Below are positions 50,101-60,388 of a DNA stretch of 64,000 bases, piece by piece. This stretch comes from Sediminibacterium sp. (lineage in GTDB: Bacteria; Bacteroidota; Bacteroidia; Chitinophagales; Chitinophagaceae), in contig JAFWCB010000005.1 of the NCBI GenBank assembly GCA_017537025.1, positions 1-64,000 of the forward strand. Direction: 5' to 3'. Each line of letters begins with the position of its first letter. The first letter of the stretch is position 1. Under the pieces are notes generated by a model, which worked only from the letters and a program-made list of their open reading frames with translations, made no database searches and was not told where the DNA came from. The translations under genes were made by a program, and so were the position numbers.

Positions 50101-53100
50101 CTACTGCGCCAATGAAATTCTTACATTGATACCTGCTCGGGTATTGGTTATAGGTGCCGAAGTAGAGATATAGGGTACTACCCTCCTCTGATCAAAAAAG
50201 AATTTGATATTGATACGATTATTCAATACATAATCTATAGAAGGTTGTATTGTTACTTCTTTTTGCCCGCCGGTACCATAGGCATTACTCTGATCTAAAC
50301 GGCTATTACTGATTGTTACATCCCTAAATGATAAATCTAATTTCATATTCAAATCGTTCTGCAATTTTTTTCCTTTACCACCGGGTAATTTAAAAGGTAA
50401 ATTAAATCCTCGCTTTCGCCAGCTTACTCCCATGATCCATTCTGTACTTCTGCTTTCACTCAACTGATAATCAATTAAACTCAAACTTAACTGTCGGCTC
50501 TTGCGATACTCTAGATTCAAGCTGAGTTGCTTCACCGTTGTAATATCTACTTTCAATAAGGGCTCAAATCGTTCGGCCATACTTATATTCGGCACAAGGA
50601 AGAAAGGAATAAAATTACCACTCACCGTATCAATAAAACCGGGTGCGCTAAAGCGGAAAGGATCTTGATATAGTAAGGCACTGCTAAAACTATTCATGCT
50701 CAATTGCCCGTTATAACCATGACTTAGTGTGATATTCGTAAATATGCTAGACAATTCAGGTATTTTGCTCAAACCTGTATACGTTAATCTCCAATTGGGT
50801 TTTGGTAGTATGCCCCGGAAAGGGTTTGAACTGATTGTTTGCGAAGCATTTTTAATTAAGGCAACACTATTCGCATCTTTACCCGTATACGCTGCCAAAA
50901 AAGAGGATATCAAAACATCTTGTGAATACCTTCCATAGCCTCGGGCAAAACCATCTGCCGTAAATTTTTGACCTGCCGGAAGTGCCTGCCAATAAGGGTT
51001 CTGCTCAGCTACCCGCTTCGATATCAGAATACGGTTATTTTGAAACTGCTGGAATGTAGCAGATAATTCATTCGGGTTTTGCTGCCCGAATAAAGTTCCA
51101 AATGAAATATAGGAAACACTAAAACCTCCACTAAACAAAGGATTTAAAATTCCGAAATTATTACCCGTACCGGTTGTGTCTTTAATCAAGGCACTATAAT
51201 CTTTCGTAAATGTTTTATCTACAGTCAAATCAATAATCAACTCTCTGATAGGTTCTATTTGAGCTGTAATATTTAATCGTTGCTCAAAACTCTGCCTGTA
51301 TAAAAAGTTAAACGTACTATCTTTTGTAAGTAACCCTTTTGCAATTTTACTATTGATCCAATCGGGGGTTGGTTGCTTCCCAAACACATAATCTAGTCCC
51401 GGAGCCATAGATTTGAAATTCTGTCCGATAAACTGGGTACTATCCATATATCCGGGTAAACGGCTCCTATAATTCTCTCCGTAGTTAATAGAAATATTCC
51501 GGAACATGGTCACAAATTTACCTGCCGTTCTTTCAAAGCCATTTAACTCAGGTAATTGTCCGGCTCTACTCAATTTGTCAGCTAATCGTAAATCTCTTCG
51601 TTGCTGTCGCCATTTTTTTAAAGCATCCGTTCGCTTAGAACCTGTTAAACCTTTCAGTACTTCTTCCTTAGGTGGAAGAACAGCCCCTAAACCCACATTC
51701 GGAGGCAACTGTTTTGCAGGATTATTTTTTAATTTAGGTGGAGGAATATTATCTATTGCTCGCAACCATTTGAACTTATTATAGAGATTACCAAAATTGA
51801 ATTGGGCATTGAAGTTGTTTTCTTGAGAGTTTTCAATGGTATTACCTAAATTAATCGCAAGCCGGCTAGCTCCTATCCAGTTATAACTTGTACCATAAGT
51901 GTAGCGGGCATTGATCCAATCGGCAAAAGGAAATTTATTTAAAGGGATATTATAATTCAATAAAGCTTTTTGTTGATAAAGTGTATTTCTTCCTCCTTTC
52001 AAAAAATTATTTTTTACAGAGTCTTTCTTTTCTTTGTTATCAATTCTTCCGTATGGTTCGTCTATGCGAGCATTATTTGTTGCATTAAAATCAAAATTTA
52101 ATGATCGGGTAAGATCCCAACGCATATTATAAAAACGATCGAACGTAAAATATTTATCATAGGTGGTATCTACCCTATCTACTTTATTGCTATAGGTACT
52201 TACAATACGAGGTATGAATTCACCAAATTGTCGATTTATATCTGCACGAAAACTTAGGAATGAGGGTTTCAAATTAAAATTCGCATCTCGGATAAATGCC
52301 AGCCATGGCGAGCGTCCTTTGATCCACTTTTTAAAGGGTTCTTTGAAGGTACTTTGCCCCACATAGGTGTAGCCAAAACCCATTCTTTGTCGGGTAATTT
52401 TATTTTGGGTGATTACTGGACTCGTATGGGCTGTTTGGGAAAAGGAATAACTAAAATCGAAATTGCTCAGTTTTAATAAACCGGGTTTAGTATTACCTTG
52501 CATCACTCGTACATTGGTAAAGTTTAATGTTTTGATCGTAGTTTGATCAATGGCTGCTTTACGAATAGAATCTCTCGCGGTTCCGGTACTTCTGGCTAAT
52601 TTTTCTTTATATCGAATATCCAAATCATAGGGGTCAAATTCCGGGGTAAGGGTATTCAAATTATAGCTGGCATAAACAGGAATAGACAGCCTGGCTTTCT
52701 TAGGAGCTAATTTACCGGCATCAATATTGGCTGCAATATCAAATTGAGTGAGATTATCTTTTGCACGTTCATTTACTCGTTGTTCTAATGTACCGAAACC
52801 TTGTGTATACTTATTGGCAGAAACGGAAACCTTTCCGAGATCGGCCAATATCAAATCAACCCTTCCTAACGCAGCCCATCCTCCATTTTCATCTAAACCT
52901 GCGAGCCTTAATTCGTTGATCCATACTTCTGTACTGGCTGTTACGGCGCCTGTGCGTTGTGGATTTTCAACGGCAACTAATACCCCTCGTACTTCTCCCA
53001 AATTTGGATTCCCCATAATGGAAAAAGTTTTATTGCCTACTATTTGTCTGAATATAGAGGTAACAGAAGCACCTGAGTTATTTCTATTCAATTTCAAATC

Positions 53101-56100
53101 GATCAACTGTCTTAGATCAAAATCAATATTGTTAGCCGCAGGCCATACTTTGTCTTCTTGTCCTCTTGGGTAAGAACCCGGCGGAGTAACTTTTAAAGGG
53201 ATCTTGATTTCATAATAATTATTCAAAAAATCTTGACCGATACGCATCACAATATTTAACTGATTATCGGTAATGGGATTCACACCTGTTACGGATTCGG
53301 CATGAATAAACATTTCCATACGCGCATATCTTCTGATATCTAAATTCAAAGTTTTGAAAACAGCTCTAGTATTACCGGGTTGCAAATTGTTAATCCGCAT
53401 ACTGAGGGATTGCTCATTCTGCAAAATATTTACACCATTATTACTCAAACTCTGTACCCGCTCAATACCGGGAGGTATTAAATAGTTTACCGGCTGCCTG
53501 CTACTATTTTCTTCGAGATTTACTGCCAGTGTGTTAAAACTAGTACCGCTTGTGTTGTTTATGGGTGTATAAGAACCAGTAGTGTCTACATTGTAAATGA
53601 ATTGTCGCCATTGATTACGTACTAAATCAAATCGTGCCAAACGAACCACTACCGAATCTTCGAAATCGGTCATATACATTCTTACAAAACGGATGGATTT
53701 AAAATCGGGTATATTACCCACTTTACGCGAGTAACCGCGAATAGGTACACGAAATAAAAACCAATCTTCGGTACGTGTTACTCCATCTGCTGAGTTTACG
53801 GTTACTCTTCTTTTGTCTGTGATATAAGGCGTTAAACCAACATCCATACCGGGTTTCAGCGGAATTTCATATTCATAATAAGCTTCTGTTTCATTCAATG
53901 TATTATCTCTATTCAAATCTTCATTATCAGGATAGAGTGTAGCGGCTGAAGTAAATTGTCCGCCTGTAGTTGCAACGGGTGAATTTCCTTGTGGATTATT
54001 AAAGTTTTTATACCTGCCTAAAATACCTGTTCCTTGCGCATCATAGAGCCCATCTCTAAACCAGCGGTAGTTATCATTGGCAGGGTCATTCAAAGCATTT
54101 TGATATACGATCGAACCCAGACCAAAATTGTTAGCCAACCTTCTGAGGATATAATCTTTTTTTCTACGTTCTCCATCATCATCAATTCCATCAAATCCAA
54201 CATCCTGAAAAGCTCGATCATTAGGGTCGTTACTAAAAGCTTGCGTAATTTGAATGGGGTTCACAGGTGTTTTACCCCAGGTATTAGAACTATCTACTGC
54301 TGCAGGAATATTGGGCGTATTCATTCCATTTTCATAAAATCTTTTTCCATCTTTCAAAATATCTTCACTCACATTTCCAAAATTCAACACCATTTTACCA
54401 CCTGTGCTTCCAGGGGTCATTATAAAAGGATTCTGCATCCAGAATTCCACAAACTCAATATTATTAGTTTCGAAATCGGTTTGATCGATAGCACGCATGA
54501 TGCCACCCCATCTGGCAGCAGGGTTACTCAAGCGGCCGGCTGCATTGATTTGGGAAGGGTTTGTTTCAAAGTTATAAGGGCCTTTTTCTCTTGGATAATA
54601 AGCCAAATCAAATGTAGCTGTTTGTACATCAGTGATATTCGTTGTTCGTTGCGGAAATAATTCGTTTGTAAATACTTGTCGCACCCGCGGATCACTCAAT
54701 TCTGTAAGGTTTCTGCGTAAAGGATTATTCGGACTATTCTTATCCTGTAAATTAGGTTCAATGTTATACCAAGCCATCTTTGCACGGTTTCTATTATAAT
54801 CAATAGAATCCGTAAGTGTTGACTCGGGAAATTTCGTAACACCTTGTGGTGTAGAGGCCAATGCCCAAGCTACAAATGGGAAACGTAGATCAATGGTGGC
54901 TCTTGTTCCTTCAAAATCATCTATATAAATTAATCCCTGCTCGGCCTTACCAATTTGAGGGGGGTGACCGGGTTTTAAATAAGCAGCTTCGCCATAAGCA
55001 TTGATAGAAGATTTTGCTTTGGTAGCATAGAAAGGTAATTTATTCAACAAACGAGTAAGTGAGGGTAATTCAGATTTATAATTGAAATCGAAACCATACA
55101 TAGTATTTCGAATAGGATCATCACCATAACCCATTTTGGTAAAAAAAGGTCTTTCGCCCAAACGCATTACAGCGGCACCTAGTGTTAATTTCTTACTGGC
55201 TAAATAATCTACCCGTAATGCTGCAAAGCCACGTTGTTGAACACCAAAGCCGATATTATTTTCAAAAGAAACTTTTACAGGAACATTGGAACTTAAAATA
55301 CCCTGATTCAAAATTTTAACTGTTCCCAGGTTATAATCTACCACATAATCTGAACCCTCTCGCAGTATTTGTCCGCCTGCTGTTACCGATACCGACCCTT
55401 GCGGAATATTAAATGTATTCAAATAAATTTCTGAACCCCCACCCGTACTTCTCACCTGCCCTTGCATAATAAATCGATTTACATTGGCAAAAGTTTGTGC
55501 AATGGCTTTGATAGAGTCATACAATTGATAGTATAAATATTTTTGTTTAGTAGCAGTTGGTAATCCTGTAAAAGCAAGCGTATCCAAATCTCTACCAAAA
55601 GGTTCTAGTACCGGGAACACCACTCTACCTGTTTGTGGCAAAATGGTAAATCCATCAATATAGTCAAATACACCATCGGGCTGCGGATCGTTTCTATTAT
55701 TTAAGCGATCTAAATTTAAGATGCGTAAAAGTGGTTGTCCGTTAACTGCTTGATTTGTTTCCGGTAAAAATCTTTTTAAGCCACCACTGGGTTCTTCATA
55801 TAAAACATTCAACTTAAAATCATCTCTCGAAATACCTCCAAAAACATCCAGCGAATAAACGTTCTTCATCATCCAACCCCAAATAGGCGAATTAACGCGT
55901 TGTGAAGTTGCTTTCAGCAATTTTAAAAACAATACTTTCTGTACGCCTTTAGTAGAATCGAGCGCTACATCTTGTGAAAACTCCCCCACTTGAAATACTC
56001 TTCCATTATAGGTGTATTGAAATGCAACGGCTAATACCTCATCTGCTTGCAACTGTGTATTTACCGATAAGAAGCCTGCCTGCGGATTAAAATAATATTC

Positions 56101-57357
56101 ATTGGTGGTTAATTTACGAGCAAACGTTTTTTCGTAATCATCTACCGGTCTTAACCCTCTACCATTTAAAATACTATTAATTAATGCAGGGTTTCTGGTA
56201 TTGGGATCATTGGTTAATGAAGTGTATAAAGTATTGGCATTGTTAGCAGGTAAATCACCGGTATTATTAGATTGAATGATGGGATTGAAGGGTCGGCTCT
56301 CGCCTAAGTCCATTAAACCAACAATATCTCTGGCGTCTGTAGTGGCTCCGGTTCTATTAGTAACCCATACTTCCATTCTTTGAATTTGCACTTGCGAGTT
56401 TACAATGGGCAAATTGCGCATGGTTTTATTAAAGTTGGTCCTAAAATAAGTACCTAATAAAAAGTGACGATTCTCTTCATAATCATCTAATCTTTTTTGA
56501 AAAGACTGAGCAGCAGCGCCTCCTTGTAACGAGACTGTTTGACGCGCAGAACGTTGATTAGCGATTGCACCGGTTACGAATACTTTACCAAATTGTAATT
56601 GCGTTTTTACACCGAATAAATTTTGGGTGCTGGGTAATAAAGTACCGCGCGACTGAAAAGAAATATTTCCAGCTTCAATGCTCTTAATAATTTCATCATC
56701 CATACCCTTATAATCGAGTTTGAGTTGATTATCAAAACCCAGGTTGGTAAGTGTATTATAATTGATGGGGAAACGCAGTTTATCTCCAATACTGGCATTC
56801 AGATTAAGGTTGGCATTCATGTCGAAATCGAAGCCGCCATTTCTTCTGGCTCTTTCAGGTAGTGTTGGATTCTTGATATTTTGTCCTTGATAACCAGCCA
56901 AGATATTTACTTCGCCACTAGGACGAATATCTACTTTCAAATTATTACCTGTTAATCCGAATATGCGATCGAATAATTTATCATAAGCACGTAAGGGTGG
57001 CCGGGCTGTTTTTTTATTCAGTGCTGTTAATGCTTCGGCTCTTCTTTTAAAATAATCAGTTTCTGCCCGTTGCGCTTGCAGTCGTTGGAATTCTTCAAAA
57101 GAAATAGAAACGGGTTTACGATAGAAGCTATTCCCAATTTTTTCAACTACATAATAGCTTTTTGTTTTGGGATCGTACTCGATCTTTTGTTTGATGAGTG
57201 AGGTATCTCTGAGATCGAAGGGGTTTTTGCTGGTGTTTGAAAAAATATCACCCCGCCTATCGTTAATAGGAAAACGAAGACTATCTCGCTGCTGTGCATG
57301 AGTAGTGGCGAGTGTAAAAAGAAAAGCAAAAACTAAATAATTGCAGTATGCTTTCAA
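50101..57357 (-). CDS. sprA: Gliding motility / type 9 secretion translocon protein SprA
   Basis: SprA (Sov in Porphyromonas) is the giant outer-membrane barrel that forms the type 9 secretion pore. The 2418-residue length fits the family. A signal peptide (about 1-21, THAQ) precedes the N-terminal domain, with motifs such as KVDIRPSGEVNILAGYQGQN, FDMNANLNLNASIGDKLRFPINYNT and GNISFQSRGTLLPSTQNLFGVKT. The remainder is a long series of aromatic-rich strands, with IYIDDFEGTRATIDLRFPFVAWALAS and VWINELRLAGLDE as typical blocks. It ends RAGINVRISLAQ. It follows ruvA by 38 bases. No C-terminal T9SS cargo sequence was spotted elsewhere in the window. Confidence 0.97.
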   Translation of the reverse strand: MKAYCNYLVFAFLFTLATTHAQQRDSLRFPINDRRGDIFSNTSKNPFDLRDTSLIKQKIEYDPKTKSYYVVEKIGNSFYRKPVSISFEEFQRLQAQRAETDYFKRRAEALTALNKKTARPPLRAYDKLFDRIFGLTGNNLKVDIRPSGEVNILAGYQGQNIKNPTLPERARRNGGFDFDMNANLNLNASIGDKLRFPINYNTLTNLGFDNQLKLDYKGMDDEIIKSIEAGNISFQSRGTLLPSTQNLFGVKTQLQFGKVFVTGAIANQRSARQTVSLQGGAAAQSFQKRLDDYEENRHFLLGTYFRTNFNKTMRNLPIVNSQVQIQRMEVWVTNRTGATTDARDIVGLMDLGESRPFNPIIQSNNTGDLPANNANTLYTSLTNDPNTRNPALINSILNGRGLRPVDDYEKTFARKLTTNEYYFNPQAGFLSVNTQLQADEVLAVAFQYTYNGRVFQVGEFSQDVALDSTKGVQKVLFLKLLKATSQRVNSPIWGWMMKNVYSLDVFGGISRDDFKLNVLYEEPSGGLKRFLPETNQAVNGQPLLRILNLDRLNNRNDPQPDGVFDYIDGFTILPQTGRVVFPVLEPFGRDLDTLAFTGLPTATKQKYLYYQLYDSIKAIAQTFANVNRFIMQGQVRSTGGGSEIYLNTFNIPQGSVSVTAGGQILREGSDYVVDYNLGTVKILNQGILSSNVPVKVSFENNIGFGVQQRGFAALRVDYLASKKLTLGAAVMRLGERPFFTKMGYGDDPIRNTMYGFDFNYKSELPSLTRLLNKLPFYATKAKSSINAYGEAAYLKPGHPPQIGKAEQGLIYIDDFEGTRATIDLRFPFVAWALASTPQGVTKFPESTLTDSIDYNRNRAKMAWYNIEPNLQDKNSPNNPLRRNLTELSDPRVRQVFTNELFPQRTTNITDVQTATFDLAYYPREKGPYNFETNPSQINAAGRLSNPAARWGGIMRAIDQTDFETNNIEFVEFWMQNPFIMTPGSTGGKMVLNFGNVSEDILKDGKRFYENGMNTPNIPAAVDSSNTWGKTPVNPIQITQAFSNDPNDRAFQDVGFDGIDDDGERRKKDYILRRLANNFGLGSIVYQNALNDPANDNYRWFRDGLYDAQGTGILGRYKNFNNPQGNSPVATTGGQFTSAATLYPDNEDLNRDNTLNETEAYYEYEIPLKPGMDVGLTPYITDKRRVTVNSADGVTRTEDWFLFRVPIRGYSRKVGNIPDFKSIRFVRMYMTDFEDSVVVRLARFDLVRNQWRQFIYNVDTTGSYTPINNTSGTSFNTLAVNLEENSSRQPVNYLIPPGIERVQSLSNNGVNILQNEQSLSMRINNLQPGNTRAVFKTLNLDIRRYARMEMFIHAESVTGVNPITDNQLNIVMRIGQDFLNNYYEIKIPLKVTPPGSYPRGQEDKVWPAANNIDFDLRQLIDLKLNRNNSGASVTSIFRQIVGNKTFSIMGNPNLGEVRGVLVAVENPQRTGAVTASTEVWINELRLAGLDENGGWAALGRVDLILADLGKVSVSANKYTQGFGTLEQRVNERAKDNLTQFDIAANIDAGKLAPKKARLSIPVYASYNLNTLTPEFDPYDLDIRYKEKLARSTGTARDSIRKAAIDQTTIKTLNFTNVRVMQGNTKPGLLKLSNFDFSYSFSQTAHTSPVITQNKITRQRMGFGYTYVGQSTFKEPFKKWIKGRSPWLAFIRDANFNLKPSFLSFRADINRQFGEFIPRIVSTYSNKVDRVDTTYDKYFTFDRFYNMRWDLTRSLNFDFNATNNARIDEPYGRIDNKEKKDSVKNNFLKGGRNTLYQQKALLNYNIPLNKFPFADWINARYTYGTSYNWIGASRLAINLGNTIENSQENNFNAQFNFGNLYNKFKWLRAIDNIPPPKLKNNPAKQLPPNVGLGAVLPPKEEVLKGLTGSKRTDALKKWRQQRRDLRLADKLSRAGQLPELNGFERTAGKFVTMFRNISINYGENYRSRLPGYMDSTQFIGQNFKSMAPGLDYVFGKQPTPDWINSKIAKGLLTKDSTFNFLYRQSFEQRLNITAQIEPIRELIIDLTVDKTFTKDYSALIKDTTGTGNNFGILNPLFSGGFSVSYISFGTLFGQQNPNELSATFQQFQNNRILISKRVAEQNPYWQALPAGQKFTADGFARGYGRYSQDVLISSFLAAYTGKDANSVALIKNASQTISSNPFRGILPKPNWRLTYTGLSKIPELSSIFTNITLSHGYNGQLSMNSFSSALLYQDPFRFSAPGFIDTVSGNFIPFFLVPNISMAERFEPLLKVDITTVKQLSLNLEYRKSRQLSLSLIDYQLSESRSTEWIMGVSWRKRGFNLPFKLPGGKGKKLQNDLNMKLDLSFRDVTISNSRLDQSNAYGTGGQKEVTIQPSIDYVLNNRINIKFFFDQRRVVPYISTSAPITNTRAGINVRISLAQ

Positions 57358-57395
57358 AAAAAGCTTGCTTGGTTAGGTAGAGTTCAGATCAGGGG

Positions 57396-57980
57396 CTATA
57401 AGTTTTTGAGTGCATGTTTAATAATTTCTTCCACTGAGGCAGATAAAGGTAATACAGCTATAGCTTTTTTTACACTTTGCTCGGCCATGGCTTTGCCAAT
57501 TCCTAATGAAATTAAGGCATTTATGGCATCCGTATTCACTCCCCCGCCTGTAAATCCCGGTAATATGGTAGATTCGGTAACTTTTGCTAGTTTATCTCTT
57601 AATTCCACAATAAGGCGTTCGGCAGACTTTTTACCTATTCCTTTGATACCTTCTAACTGCTTCGTGTTGCCCTGCACAATGGCTTTTACGATTTCATCGG
57701 GATGCATTCCGGAGAGCATCATACGGGCTGTGGAAGCACCTACTCCGGAAACGCTGATAAGATGTAAAAAAAGTTCTTTTTCAGCTATATCTGCGAAGCC
57801 AAACAAACTCTGTGCATTTTCGGTAATATGGAGGTACGTGAATAGTTGTCCGCCCTCCAAATTGGCGATGGCCGAATACGTGTGTAAGCTAATATTGACT
57901 TCGTAACCTACTCCATTTACATCCATGATAACCCTGGCAGGGGTTTTGACGGCAAATTGTCCTCTTAAAAATCCAATCAT
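57396..57980 (-). CDS. ruvA: Holliday junction branch migration protein RuvA
   Basis: RuvA binds Holliday junctions and directs the RuvB motor in recombination repair. The 194-residue protein shows the N-terminal OB domain (MIGFLRGQFAVKTPARVIMDVNGVGYEVNIS), the helix-hairpin-helix region (LHLISVSGVGASTARMMLSGM, LEGIKGIGKKSAERLIVELRDKL) and the C-terminal domain III (INALISLGIGKAMAEQSVKKAI), which contacts RuvB. ruvB is not adjacent. It precedes sprA in a probable operon, a frequent arrangement in Bacteroidota. It is divergent from the toxin-antitoxin genes. Confidence 0.96.
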   Translation of the reverse strand: MIGFLRGQFAVKTPARVIMDVNGVGYEVNISLHTYSAIANLEGGQLFTYLHITENAQSLFGFADIAEKELFLHLISVSGVGASTARMMLSGMHPDEIVKAIVQGNTKQLEGIKGIGKKSAERLIVELRDKLAKVTESTILPGFTGGGVNTDAINALISLGIGKAMAEQSVKKAIAVLPLSASVEEIIKHALKNL

Positions 57981-58009
57981 GGTTTAAAATTAAGCATAAA
58001 CTACGGAAT

Positions 58010-58036
58010 ACGTATCTTTGTAAAAAAAAGATACGT
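58010..58036. promoter_or_regulatory. Palindromic operator over the -7 element of the toxin-antitoxin operon
   Basis: ACGTATCTTT (58010-58019) and AAAGATACGT (58027-58036) are exact inverse arms separated by 7 bases. The left arm holds the -7 element TATCTTTG (58013-58020). The right arm reads TATCTTTT on the other strand, facing ruvA. The palindrome ends at the antitoxin ATG, so a repressor such as the antitoxin could block the promoter. The -33 is not clear. Confidence 0.65.
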
Positions 58037-58291
58037 ATGTCTACCAAGTTAACCTTATCCATTGATGAAAAAGTGGTGGCAGAGGCGAAGGAATATGCGA
58101 AAGAAGCTGGTAAAAGTGTGTCTCAAATTGTGGAATCTTATTTAAAAGTACTTACGCAAAAAAGCAATAAGCATACGTCTAGCTTACCGGCCCATATTAG
58201 TAGATGGCAGGGGGCTTTTAAGTCTACCGGCAAAAAAAATTATAAGGAAGTGTATACAACAGCACTCACTGAAAAATATGGTAAGAAATGA
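58037..58291 (+). CDS. Antitoxin, DUF6364 family
   Basis: The 84-residue protein begins STKLTLSIDEKVVAEAKEYAKEAGKSVSQIVESYLK, a ribbon-helix-helix type DNA-binding motif found in the DUF6364 antitoxin family. The remaining 45 residues are basic and polar, likely to wrap around the toxin. The stop codon overlaps the toxin start in ATGA. A palindrome lies right at its start codon, suggesting autoregulation. Confidence 0.85.
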   Translation: MSTKLTLSIDEKVVAEAKEYAKEAGKSVSQIVESYLKVLTQKSNKHTSSLPAHISRWQGAFKSTGKKNYKEVYTTALTEKYGKK

Positions 58292-58704
58292 ATGTTTTCA
58301 TAGATACCAATATATTGATTGATTTTTTTGAAGGGAGGAAACCTTTTGTTACAGAAGCTACTGCCATTTTTTCTTTGGCATTTAATAAAGAGATAACCAT
58401 TTATTGTTCTGCATTGAGTTATTCAAATATTTTTTATTTATTGGCAAAGAGTCAGGGTAAAATAAAGGCTAAACAAGCCTTGAAAGATATCCGACAACTT
58501 GTGCATACGGTAACGGTAGATACTACTATCATTGATAGGGCCCTTGAAAATGAGCAACCCGATTTTGAAGATAATATTCAATTAGAATGTGCTTTACTTG
58601 TAAAAAATATACAAAGTCTGATCACAAGGAATAGTAAAGATTTTAAAACAAAAAATATAACTATTCAAACCCCCAAAGAATTTTTAGATACTTATAATTA
58701 TTGA
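58288..58704 (+). CDS. PIN domain toxin (VapC-like ribonuclease)
   Basis: The 138-residue protein is a PIN-domain nuclease, paired with the DUF6364 antitoxin. The acidic metal site includes D6 (FIDTNIL) and D92/D95 ([14 protein letters not shown]), with S/N and D near the C-terminal [11 protein letters not shown] toxins cut RNA, commonly initiator tRNA or rRNA; the target here is unknown. The gene overlaps the antitoxin by four bases and is followed five bases later by fabH. Confidence 0.88.
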   Translation: MNVFIDTNILIDFFEGRKPFVTEATAIFSLAFNKEITIYCSALSYSNIFYLLAKSQGKIKAKQALKDIRQLVHTVTVDTTIIDRALENEQPDFEDNIQLECALLVKNIQSLITRNSKDFKTKNITIQTPKEFLDTYNY

Positions 58705-58708
58705 TCTC

Positions 58709-59698
58709 ATGCAAAAAATGAATGCTGCTATTACCGCGGTAGGCGGATATGTTCCGGAAACAAAACTTACAAATTTTGATTTGGAGAAAATGGTAGATAC
58801 CAACGATGAATGGATACGTGCCAGAACCGGTATTGAAGAGAGAAGAATTTTGAAAGAGCCGGGCAAGGGCAGCAGTGATATGGCCGTACCTGCCATTGAA
58901 GAAATTTTACACAAAAAAGGAATGTTAGCAACAGATATTGATTGTATCATTTGTGCTACCGTAACTCCCGATATGGTATTCCCGGCAACCGCCAATATTA
59001 TAGCTGATAAAATAGGCGCTACTAATGCTTGGGGCTATGATATGAGTGCTGCCTGCAGTGGTTTTTTATATGCCCTTACAACAGGTGCTATGTATATTGA
59101 AAGTGGAAGATTCAAGAAAGTAATTGTAGTAGGTGTTGATAAAATGAGTGCGATCATCGACTATACCGATCGTGCTACATGTATCATTTTTGGAGATGGT
59201 GCCGGTGCTGTTTTACTAGAACCTACAACAGAAGATATCGGTATTAAAGATAGTATTTTAAGAAGTGATGGGAGTGGCAGGCAATACTTACATATGAAAG
59301 CGGGCGGTTCTGTAAAACCTGCCAGTGTAGAAACTGTTTTAGCAAAAGAACATTTTGCATATCAAGAGGGACAAGCCGTTTTTAAATTCGCAGTAAAAGG
59401 TATGGCAGATGTAAGTGCTGAATTATTGGAGCGAAATAATTTAACAGGAGATGATATTGCATGGTTAGTACCGCATCAGGCTAACTTACGTATCATAGAT
59501 GCCACAGCAAACAGAATGGGATTACCCAGAGAAAAAGTAATGATCAATATTCATCGATATGGTAATACAACAGCAGCAACTATTCCCTTGTGCTTATGGG
59601 AATGGCAAAACCAATTAAAGAAAGGGGATAATATTGTATTGGCTGCATTTGGCGGCGGTTTTACCTGGGGTGCAACTTGGGTGAAATGGGGGTATTAA
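58709..59698 (+). CDS. fabH: Beta-ketoacyl-ACP synthase III (FabH)
   Basis: FabH starts fatty acid synthesis by condensing acetyl-CoA with malonyl-ACP. The catalytic triad is visible: C116 in [12 protein letters not shown] in VPHQANLRI (about 257) and N in [13 protein letters not shown] (about 285). The 329 residues match the family. The start could also be the second ATG three codons later, since FabH homologues begin near [13 protein letters not shown]. The gene lies five bases after the PIN toxin gene and may share its transcript, which would be unusual for an essential gene. Bacteroidota often have more than one FabH copy. Confidence 0.94.
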   Translation: MQKMNAAITAVGGYVPETKLTNFDLEKMVDTNDEWIRARTGIEERRILKEPGKGSSDMAVPAIEEILHKKGMLATDIDCIICATVTPDMVFPATANIIADKIGATNAWGYDMSAACSGFLYALTTGAMYIESGRFKKVIVVGVDKMSAIIDYTDRATCIIFGDGAGAVLLEPTTEDIGIKDSILRSDGSGRQYLHMKAGGSVKPASVETVLAKEHFAYQEGQAVFKFAVKGMADVSAELLERNNLTGDDIAWLVPHQANLRIIDATANRMGLPREKVMINIHRYGNTTAATIPLCLWEWQNQLKKGDNIVLAAFGGGFTWGATWVKWGY

Positions 59699-59709
59699 GT
59701 AAATAAGGT

Positions 59710-60258
59710 TTATAAGGGTTGCTTGCTGGAATAGTCAATAATTATTTCAAGTACTTGTTGCTTATGCCTATCTATATGAAATGCCAAGAATTCGATTCGC
59801 TGTTGAAAATCCATGGCACCGGAAATGGGATGAGGATGTGCTTGTAGTCTTAATTCATCTTCTTTAATTTCATTACCGAATGTTTCCAATATAGATTGTA
59901 AACTATTCAATGAATATTTCCAAAAAGCTAAGGTACCACCCAGTCTTGGGGCAGCAACAGCGGGTACTTGCTCTTTAGGCTGCCATGTTTTGGCAATGAT
60001 ATCTTCAATAGGTAGGTTCTTATGGATCGAGTCGTAAGTTTTATTCATTTTGCCTTCTCTGATGGCGAAAAGTGTTTTCCACATGCCGTATAGTGCGCCT
60101 TGTTCAGCCCAAAATAGATGTTCCGTAATATCAATAATATTCCATTGCTCATCGCTTTTTTTCCATTGGGCTTCAAGTTCTGTTATGGAAGTAATAGCAG
60201 CTATATATTGGGAGCGGGCAATCGCAACGTTTTGGATAAGGGCTTCTACCAAATTCAT
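59710..60258 (-). CDS. DinB superfamily protein
   Basis: The 182-residue protein is a four-helix bundle of the DinB/YfiT type. Metal-binding histidines are seen in NIIDITEHLFWAEQG (H47) and at AFHIDRHKQQVLE (H161 and H165 region), a three-His arrangement typical of the family. DinB-like enzymes in this clade can transfer thiols such as bacillithiol, or act in damage response, but the reaction is not determined. It is convergent to fabH and divergent from the next PLP enzyme. Confidence 0.85.
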   Translation of the reverse strand: MNLVEALIQNVAIARSQYIAAITSITELEAQWKKSDEQWNIIDITEHLFWAEQGALYGMWKTLFAIREGKMNKTYDSIHKNLPIEDIIAKTWQPKEQVPAVAAPRLGGTLAFWKYSLNSLQSILETFGNEIKEDELRLQAHPHPISGAMDFQQRIEFLAFHIDRHKQQVLEIIIDYSSKQPL

Positions 60259-60388
60259 ATCATGTTTTCATGTAAGTTATACAATAAATTCAACTAGTAT
60301 AAACTGATTATACGTTCACATGTAGATAGTAAAATGACCCGTATCCCGCAACCCGGAACTCGTAACTTATTCTTACCTTCATTCCTGA

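Noticed and set aside
54034-54660. 208-codon frame antisense to sprA
   Set aside because: It mirrors the coding strand of sprA, shows no domain, and has no promoter or operon context.
57406-57906. 166-codon frame opposite ruvA
   Set aside because: ruvA is a certain gene on the other strand; this frame is only its complement.
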